Part shown: piece by piece, positions 7,241 through 11,315 of the stretch
How the letters are laid out: each line of letters starts with the position of its first letter
How positions within the stretch are numbered: the first letter of the stretch is position 1
Assembly: GCA_013817135.1 (NCBI GenBank)
Contig: JACDDF010000028.1
Location: forward strand, 1 to 11,315
From: Nitrospirales bacterium
GTDB lineage: Bacteria; Nitrospirota; Nitrospiria; Nitrospirales; UBA8639
DNA: 11,315 bases
Direction of reading: 5' to 3'
Translations under genes and position numbers: made by a program
The notes under the pieces: generated by a model
What the model saw: only the letters and a program-made list of their open reading frames with translations
What the model was told of the DNA's origin: nothing
The model's database searches: none

Positions 7241-7309
7241 TTAGATAGAGTGTTCTTTGCTCTTGCCAGCCTGACATATAAAACGGCAAGATGATTTTCC
7301 TGTGAGAAA

Positions 7310-7325
7310 GTACCTCAAGAGGTAC
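7310..7325. repeat. Perfect 16-bp palindrome GTACCTC-AA-GAGGTAC
   Basis: The arms GTACCTC (7310-7316) and GAGGTAC (7319-7325) are perfect inverted copies around AA. As RNA it can form a six-pair stem with a CAAG loop; as DNA it is a compact dyad suited to a dimeric repressor. No U-tract follows on either strand, so a terminator is unlikely. Confidence 0.5.
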
Positions 7326-7492
7326 AGGTGAAAGAACGATAGTTTCCTTGCAAAATAATCAAAAGGCCATATTGCGTCGGGTGAGTGGATATGACATTTT
7401 GACCTAAGGGTGCTGGAACTACGAAGGAGTATTCTTGGCTAAATACCTTGTGAGGTTGTTTTTTGGTGTAACAAGCTGTGGAAAAAAATGAC

Positions 7493-7504
7493 CAAGTGCA
7501 CTTG
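7493..7504. repeat. Perfect 12-bp palindrome CAAGTGCACTTG
   Basis: The sequence equals its own reverse complement without a spacer and is followed by an overlapping 8-bp palindrome, TGAATTCA (7503-7510). It lies in the gene-poor gap about 180 bp upstream of the secreted cupredoxin-like gene. It may be an operator or a chance occurrence. Confidence 0.35.
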
Positions 7505-7666
7505 AATTCAGTAGGGCCAATCCTGATGGGCGAGTAGTTGAAGGTGAGACTCTCCCAGGGATTTAATATTCCTCGTTCTCTCGAACCATACGTTGATGTT
7601 ATTCCCCAGCTAACCCGTTCCATGTGAGTCGGAAGTCCGTGCGCCCTCTTAAGGACAAAATTAATA

Positions 7667-7675
7667 GGTGAGGAG
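7667..7675 (+). promoter_or_regulatory. Strong ribosome binding site for the cupredoxin-like gene
   Basis: GGTGAGGAG ends nine bases before ATG 7685, an ideal Shine-Dalgarno arrangement. It fixes the start codon and implies good translation of the exported protein, in contrast to the weak sites of most other genes here. Confidence 0.8.
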
Positions 7676-7684
7676 ATTTGTGTA

Positions 7685-8488
7685 ATGGATGGTTATCGGG
7701 TCAAAGGACAGGAAAGAAAATATACCTTCCTCTCGTTGGTCATGGCGGGTTTGGTGTTGTGTGCCCTGTTGGGCGAACCGACGGTGAATGCCTACCAGGG
7801 AGGGGTGGTTGCTGGTGGAGGGACAATCTCCGGTGTGATGAAATTTTCTGGAATTGTTCCATCGCCCAAGACCCATAAAGTCACCATGGGAAGCAATCCA
7901 GAATTCTGTCAGACCATTGCGGACAAAAATGGTGTCATTGGTATCTCAGAAGTCCGGGTGTCTTCCAAACAACAATTGGCGGATGTGGTCGTTTTTCTTC
8001 AAGAGGTGGAGCGTGGTAAACCCGTACCGAAAGAAGGACCGGTCGTGACGGTGGACCGTTGTCAATTTGCGCCACGAGTCATCGGTGCCATGGACGAACA
8101 AACCCTCCGGATAGCCATGCGTGATCCGATTGTTCACCAGCTTCGCGGATGGGAGATGTTGGACAAGGGACGCCTGCCACTTTTTCATTTCCCCGATCTG
8201 GGAGAAGGAGGGGAGGCCACTGTTCCACTCAAGACACGGGGTAGCAGTATTATCAAGCTGGAATGTGATCAACACCGGTTCATGCAAGGTTGGCTGCTGC
8301 TGGCAGCCAATCCGTATGTGACCGTATCCGATGACGATGGGGTGTTCCGTTTGACGGATGTTCCAGAAGGCACGCATACGGTCGGGGCCTGGCACCCGGT
8401 GTTGGGGTATCAGGAAGCCAAGGTGACGCTCATTTCCGGCCGGCAAGAGACCCTTGAGCTGACGTTCGTGTCGCCATTGAAACCCTAA
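7685..8488 (+). CDS. Secreted cupredoxin-like protein with carboxypeptidase-regulatory-like domain
   Basis: This 267-residue exported protein has a Sec-type signal peptide (basic residues 5-12, hydrophobic core about 14-29, likely cleavage after TVNA at residue 36). A beta-rich GGGTISGVMKFSG opening follows, then a cupredoxin-like region. There TVDRCQFAPRV (Cys126) and MRDPIVHQL (His151) match the pattern C.F.P...DP..H, and CDQHRFMQGWLL gives Cys194 and His197. The C-terminal part, NPYVTVSDDDGVFRLTDVPEGTHTVGAWHPVLG (209-241), is a carboxypeptidase-regulatory-like (CNA-B-like) beta sandwich. Related proteins are periplasmic and often sit near cytochromes or copper proteins; here the neighbours are a transporter and a gene-poor gap. 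Metal binding is plausible from the Cys/His set but is inference, and a canonical blue-copper site is not clear. No lipobox is present. Confidence 0.78.
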   Translation: MDGYRVKGQERKYTFLSLVMAGLVLCALLGEPTVNAYQGGVVAGGGTISGVMKFSGIVPSPKTHKVTMGSNPEFCQTIADKNGVIGISEVRVSSKQQLADVVVFLQEVERGKPVPKEGPVVTVDRCQFAPRVIGAMDEQTLRIAMRDPIVHQLRGWEMLDKGRLPLFHFPDLGEGGEATVPLKTRGSSIIKLECDQHRFMQGWLLLAANPYVTVSDDDGVFRLTDVPEGTHTVGAWHPVLGYQEAKVTLISGRQETLELTFVSPLKP

Positions 8489-8553
8489 GGCTTTCTGAGG
8501 CAATCGAGCTGACCACCTGTCGGTCTATAAATTCCTCAAAGATCATGGCGTGT

Positions 8554-8575
8554 AAGGTTTGATTTTTTCAACCTT
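8554..8575 (+). terminator. Weak stem-loop after the cupredoxin-like gene, possible terminator
   Basis: AAGGTT (8554-8559) pairs with AACCTT (8570-8575); after a bulged T, GA and TC add two more pairs, leaving a T-rich loop. It is followed by CGTTTCCTTCC, a pyrimidine-rich stretch with only short T runs, so termination would be inefficient at best. It lies between the cupredoxin-like gene and the MFS gene. Confidence 0.25.
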
Positions 8576-8636
8576 CGTTTCCTTCCCTCAATGACGGGTT
8601 TCTTCCACCGGCTCACGAATTTGTGGGCTCTCTCAT

Positions 8637-9824
8637 ATGAAAGATTCAAAGACATTTATCTTTCTTTGTCTCGTCGGCTTTTGTAGCTTTGTCAGTTATG
8701 ACATGGTGCGTCGACCGGCCTTGGCTTTGTTTGTGGAAAGTCTTGGTGCGGGCCCTTTTCTTGTCGGCCTATTGGTGGCTGTCTCGACAGTGACCGGTGT
8801 GATCCTCAAGCTTCCGATGGGATTGCTCTCGGACCAGGTCAATCGAAAACGGCTGATGTTTGGAGGAGTACTGGCCTTTGCGTTTCCGCCCTTTCTTTAT
8901 CCGTTCATCTCGGATCTCTGGACATTAGGGATCCTCCGGTTGTTCCACGGGTTAGCCACGGCGATGTTTACGCCGCTGGCCTTAGCGATGGTGGCAGAGC
9001 TCTTTGCGACACGGCGAGGCGAAGCCTTTGGTTGGTATACCTCGGCCACCCAAGGTGGTGGACTGCTGGGTCCGATGATTGGCGGTGCTGTCGTGTATCA
9101 ATATGGATTCTCACCCACGTTTTTTTTAGCCGGAGTATTTGGATTGTTTGCCTTGGTCTTCTTCTGGTTGATCCCTCAGACTCCGACACCCTCGCGGGTT
9201 CACCAACATTCTGTTGCGACCGTATGGAAGGAGATGCGGGAAGGGTTCCATCGAGTCTGTCAGATTCCACCCATTCTCATCACCAGTATTGTGGAAGCTG
9301 CGAAGATGATGGGCAACGGTACGTTGATGGCGTTTTTGCCCCTATATGGCTTGGTCATCGGATTGAACGCCGCCGAAATTGGAGTCTTGTTTGGAGTGCA
9401 GGCGTTCACTTCATTTATCGCTAAACCCGTCATGGGACGGATATCTGATCGTGGGGCCAGGCAACCACTGATTTTTGGAGGGCTGTGCCTGTGCGGACTC
9501 ATGGTTATGTTTATTCCGCACATTCAAGAGTATATTCTCTTATTGGTGATCGCCGGAACGTTTGGATTTGGAGAGGCGGTGGTGACGTCATCGACCACGG
9601 CCCTGGTTGCTGATTATTCCGAAGGAAAAGATTTGGGAGCAGGGATGGGATTACGGGGGACGATTATGGATATCGGGCATGCCGGAGGACCGCTCCTGGC
9701 AGGAATTCTCATTCATGCCCTAGGCTATGCCGGCGGGTTTTTCTGTATTGGGGTCCTCTTATTACTGACGGCGACATATTTTGGTGTCAGGATGATAGGG
9801 ATCAAAAACCCGGTTGTGCTATAG
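8637..9824 (+). CDS. Major facilitator superfamily transporter
   Basis: This 395-residue integral membrane protein has the length and hydrophobic pattern of a 12-helix MFS permease. The loop 2-3 signature appears as GLLSDQVNRKRLMFGG at 62-77 and its second-half counterpart as GRISDRGARQPLIFGG at 267-282, reflecting the two six-helix repeats. A TM5-type motif (GGGLLGPMIGG) is at 140-150, as in drug and metabolite antiporters. A cytoplasmic central loop at about 181-212 divides the halves. The substrate cannot be read from the sequence; efflux of a small molecule is the usual role of proteins with this signature. ATG 8637 keeps the full first helix, although no good ribosome binding site precedes it. 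A 43-residue membrane peptide and riboflavin synthase follow closely, so flavin-related transport is a thought but unsupported. Confidence 0.88.
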   Translation: MKDSKTFIFLCLVGFCSFVSYDMVRRPALALFVESLGAGPFLVGLLVAVSTVTGVILKLPMGLLSDQVNRKRLMFGGVLAFAFPPFLYPFISDLWTLGILRLFHGLATAMFTPLALAMVAELFATRRGEAFGWYTSATQGGGLLGPMIGGAVVYQYGFSPTFFLAGVFGLFALVFFWLIPQTPTPSRVHQHSVATVWKEMREGFHRVCQIPPILITSIVEAAKMMGNGTLMAFLPLYGLVIGLNAAEIGVLFGVQAFTSFIAKPVMGRISDRGARQPLIFGGLCLCGLMVMFIPHIQEYILLLVIAGTFGFGEAVVTSSTTALVADYSEGKDLGAGMGLRGTIMDIGHAGGPLLAGILIHALGYAGGFFCIGVLLLLTATYFGVRMIGIKNPVVL

Positions 9825-9848
9825 TGGGCCTTTTACTGAAGGGCAGGC

Positions 9849-9855
9849 AAAGGAG
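9849..9855 (+). promoter_or_regulatory. Ribosome binding site fixing the 43-residue peptide start
   Basis: AAAGGAG ends nine bases before ATG 9865. It makes that ATG the start rather than an upstream in-frame codon at 9814, which overlaps the end of the transporter gene, and it is the main evidence that this tiny frame is translated. Confidence 0.8.
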
Positions 9856-9864
9856 TCGAACACC

Positions 9865-9996
9865 ATGAATGAAGAAATGGGAACCGGTGATGTCATCATC
9901 GCGATTGTGGCGGCCCTCGGTGTCGTGGTCTTGGTCGTGGTCTTTGTTGTGGTAGTGAAAAAAGTTCTCTTAGATAAAGACAGCGATATCCAATAA
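9865..9996 (+). CDS. 43-residue valine-rich single-pass membrane peptide
   Basis: The frame encodes 43 residues: a short acidic N-terminus (MNEEMGTGD), one very hydrophobic valine-dominated segment at about 10-31, and a charged tail (KKVLLDKDSDIQ). The two lysines after the segment predict a cytoplasmic C-terminus and an N-out, single-pass topology. The strong Shine-Dalgarno signal and the tight fit between the MFS gene (40 bp upstream) and ribE (15 bp downstream) argue that it is a real gene. I do not recognise a family. Small peptides of this shape can be accessory subunits of larger membrane complexes; pairing with the adjacent transporter is a guess from position only. Confidence 0.7.
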   Translation: MNEEMGTGDVIIAIVAALGVVVLVVVFVVVVKKVLLDKDSDIQ

Positions 9997-10011
9997 CCAA
10001 ATTGGTGGGAC

Positions 10012-10668
10012 ATGTTTAGCGGAATAATTGAGGAAATGGGTGCGATTCAGTCAATTAATAAAGGTTTGGCGGGTGCAAAATTTTCCATTTTGGCTTCTCT
10101 GATTTTAGAAGATCTCAAACTGGGTGATAGTATTAGTGTGGCCGGTGCCTGCTTAACGGCAAGTCAGGTGGGTGACCTGGGCTTTTCGGTGGATGTGTCG
10201 ACCGAAACATTGAATTGCACAACGTTAGGAACCATTTCCGTCGGGACACCGGTCAATTTGGAGCGTGCCATGAAACTCAATGCCCGAATGGGGGGGCATC
10301 TGGTCACAGGCCATGTCGATGGAATTGGTCTCTTGCGTGCTCGACAACAAGATGGGAATTCGATTCAACTTACCATTGAAGCGCCAGAGGAAATTATCCG
10401 CTATTGCGTGGGAAAAGGCTCAATTACCGTGGATGGAATTAGTTTAACGATCAATGCCGTGTCAGAGCGTTCTATTGCCGTAGCCATTATTCCGCATACA
10501 GCCAAAGTCACCACCATGGGCCTCAAGCAAATAGGGGATACTGTCAATTTAGAGTCCGACTTGATTGGAAAATACGTTGAACGCTTGTTGCAAACAAGCG
10601 GGGTGCTTCCGGCAAAGCCCGCCCCACTGATCAATCGAGAATATCTTGAAAAACGCGGCCTACTATAG
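10012..10668 (+). CDS. ribE: Riboflavin synthase, alpha-type
   Basis: Riboflavin synthase dismutates two molecules of 6,7-dimethyl-8-ribityllumazine into riboflavin and 5-amino-6-ribitylamino-uracil, the last step of riboflavin synthesis in the cytosol. The 218-residue protein has both lumazine-binding beta-barrel repeats. The first opens with MFSGIIEEMG and contains DSISVAGACLTA (39-50, Cys47). The second contains GGHLVTGHVDGIG (94-106) and GSITVDGISLTINAV (136-150). The length is normal and nothing is missing. GGTGGGA sits directly before ATG 10012. None of the other riboflavin genes (ribD, ribBA, ribH) is in the window and no FMN riboswitch is visible upstream, so it probably follows the transcription of the MFS-peptide genes. 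Confidence 0.95.
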   Translation: MFSGIIEEMGAIQSINKGLAGAKFSILASLILEDLKLGDSISVAGACLTASQVGDLGFSVDVSTETLNCTTLGTISVGTPVNLERAMKLNARMGGHLVTGHVDGIGLLRARQQDGNSIQLTIEAPEEIIRYCVGKGSITVDGISLTINAVSERSIAVAIIPHTAKVTTMGLKQIGDTVNLESDLIGKYVERLLQTSGVLPAKPAPLINREYLEKRGLL

Positions 10669-10684
10669 TTTTCTTTTACATTTT

Positions 10685-10858
10685 ATGTCCCAAAACCTTC
10701 CACAAAAAACCAAACATCCCCTTTGGCGTTTGTTTGCAGTCGTCACCCTCTTTGTGATCGTCATTCCCGCAACGTTATGGGGAATCGTTCAGCTCTACGA
10801 AATCATTTGCGCCTGGTGCGGCTGCTGTAGTGCCATCGATCGGCCACGAACCAGGTAG
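10685..10858 (+). CDS. 57-residue membrane peptide with a CxxCxCC tail
   Basis: The 57-residue frame has a basic N-terminus (KTKHPLWR), one membrane segment at about 15-38 (ending TLWGIVQLYEI) and a short tail holding a dense cysteine cluster, CAWCGCC, at 42-48 (Cys42, 45, 47, 48), then a basic end (RPRTR). It starts 16 bp after riboflavin synthase. The frame extends upstream to a TTG inside ribE, but ATG 10685 is the natural start. No good ribosome binding site is seen, so translation may be coupled to ribE. I know no matching family. The cysteine cluster could bind metal or undergo redox chemistry, which is inference. Confidence 0.5.
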   Translation: MSQNLPQKTKHPLWRLFAVVTLFVIVIPATLWGIVQLYEIICAWCGCCSAIDRPRTR

Positions 10859-10896
10859 ATTCCCACTCACGCATTTGCTGAAATCTTCAAGGAATG

Positions 10897-10917
10897 AGGA
10901 GAACGGGTTTCTCTCCT
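10897..10917 (+). promoter_or_regulatory. Hairpin sequestering a GAGGAG upstream of the PAS sensor start
   Basis: AGGAGA (10897-10902) and TCTCCT (10912-10917) are perfect inverted copies separated by nine bases, and a G-U pair extends the stem by one. The first arm overlaps the only Shine-Dalgarno-like sequence (GAGGAG, 10896-10901), and the second arm ends one base before ATG 10919. Folding would hide both ribosome signals. Confidence 0.35.
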
Positions 10918-10918
10918 T

Positions 10919-11311
10919 ATGTATTCAAGCCAATTATACAACCCCAAAGATTTTTTCTTAACCACTATCCTGGCTGGCGGGGTTTTCACCTGTGATCTTC
11001 TGCTCCCACGAGGATTTGCGGAAGAAATGTTGTACACAGGGGTGGTGTTCTTTGCGACACAACGGTTGCCACGAAGGATGGTCTTCGTTGTGGCCATTGG
11101 ATGCACCGCCCTCACGATCATAGGGTTTGCCCTCACATTTTTCACCTTGGGTGGGGCACCTTCATCATTGAGTTGGCCATTCCGGTTTCCAATCATCAAC
11201 AGAGCCTTTTGTATCGGCGGTATTTGGGCCATTACCCTCTTGGCTCTTCAACGAAGGCGGGCGCTAGAAGCCCTTCGAACGAGTGAGGATCGATTTGGCT
11301 TGGTCGCCTAA
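10919..11311 (+). CDS. Membrane sensor N-terminal region ending just inside a PAS domain (possibly truncated)
   Basis: The 130-residue frame is nearly all membrane: hydrophobic segments at about 12-30, 36-48, 53-76 and 92-108. It ends with a basic juxtamembrane stretch and the start of a PAS domain (RRRALEALRTSEDRFGLVA). In this sensor type, common in multi-domain histidine kinases, the sequence ..LR.SE.RF.LVA.A.. opens a PAS domain that continues for about 100 residues before kinase or output domains. Here a TAA at 11309-11311 ends the frame. If the single T at 11309 were absent, the frame would read LVAKA, as in many PAS domains, so a one-base insertion (biological or sequencing) is the simplest explanation. 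The window ends four bases later, so this cannot be settled here. In-frame TGA at 10895 bounds the start on the left. Confidence 0.65.
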   Translation: MYSSQLYNPKDFFLTTILAGGVFTCDLLLPRGFAEEMLYTGVVFFATQRLPRRMVFVVAIGCTALTIIGFALTFFTLGGAPSSLSWPFRFPIINRAFCIGGIWAITLLALQRRRALEALRTSEDRFGLVA

Positions 11312-11315
11312 AGCA

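Larger units (their letters stand above)
7009..7684. other. Gene-poor gap of about 680 bp with several palindromes
   Basis: No convincing protein or RNA gene is visible here. The longest open frame, on the minus strand at 7315-7623, encodes a Cys/Trp/Tyr-rich peptide unlike any family I know and has no ribosome binding site. The plus strand contains short protein-like stretches in different frames around 7492-7623, broken by stops, which could be a decayed gene or chance. Perfect inverted repeats occur at 7220-7240, 7310-7325 and 7493-7504. The region ends in a strong ribosome binding site for the next gene. It probably contains that gene's promoter, but I cannot point to one with confidence. 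Confidence 0.5.

Noticed and set aside
7045..7248. 67-residue open frame on the plus strand
   Set aside because: It needs a TTG start without a ribosome binding site and its product is low in recognisable structure.
7262..7290. CTTGCC-N17-GGCAAG inverted repeat
   Set aside because: Six-base arms with a 17-base loop are too weak to support a terminator or operator on their own.
7315..7623. 102-residue open frame on the minus strand
   Set aside because: It has no ribosome binding site, a composition rich in Cys, Trp and Tyr, no recognisable motif, and lies over palindromes in a gap; probably chance.
7946..8503. 185-residue open frame on the minus strand
   Set aside because: It is fully antisense to the well-supported secreted cupredoxin-like gene and shows no domain.
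9814..9864. 60-residue version of the valine-rich peptide
   Set aside because: Its start overlaps the transporter gene, while AAAGGAG sits at the right distance from ATG 9865.

Overview
This is a bacterial chromosomal window of mostly housekeeping genes, with roughly half G+C by eye and no mobile elements, tRNAs, rRNAs or CRISPR repeats that I can see. The likely source is a Nitrospirota bacterium, perhaps a marine-type Nitrospira. That guess rests on the mix of a secreted cupredoxin-like/carboxypeptidase-regulatory-like protein, a multi-membrane-segment PAS sensor and a DUF971 protein. It is family recall, not a database match, so treat it as tentative.

Layout. The plus strand opens with the 3' end of enolase (1-95), then an FtsB/DivIC-type divisome protein (111-464), the GTPase Era (553-1446), RecO (1509-2258) and a DUF971 protein (2286-2636). 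The minus strand then carries a small lipoprotein (2777-3304) and, upstream of it, two genes that together make one Ski2/HelY-like superfamily 2 helicase (3551-4606 and 4629-6488). A STAS-domain protein is divergent from them (6661-7008). A gap of about 680 bp with no convincing gene but several perfect palindromes (7009-7684) leads to a secreted cupredoxin-like protein (7685-8488) and an MFS transporter (8637-9824). After these come a 43-residue membrane peptide (9865-9996), riboflavin synthase (10012-10668), a 57-residue cysteine-tailed membrane peptide (10685-10858) and the membrane part of a PAS sensor that stops just inside its PAS domain (10919-11311).

How the genes fit together. Enolase-FtsB and Era-RecO are familiar bacterial neighbours: cell division, ribosome maturation and recombination repair. 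MFS-peptide-ribE-peptide is tightly spaced on one strand and could be one transcript.

The standout observation is the helicase. The RecA1 half (Q-like region, Walker A, motif II, motif III) and the RecA2-to-DSHCT half (motifs IV-VI and the C-terminal domain) are separate genes on the same strand, and the C-terminal half is transcribed first. That is a gene-level circular permutation, which no frameshift or premature stop can produce. Both halves look intact, which points to a two-subunit helicase or a relic of tandem duplication followed by reciprocal loss.
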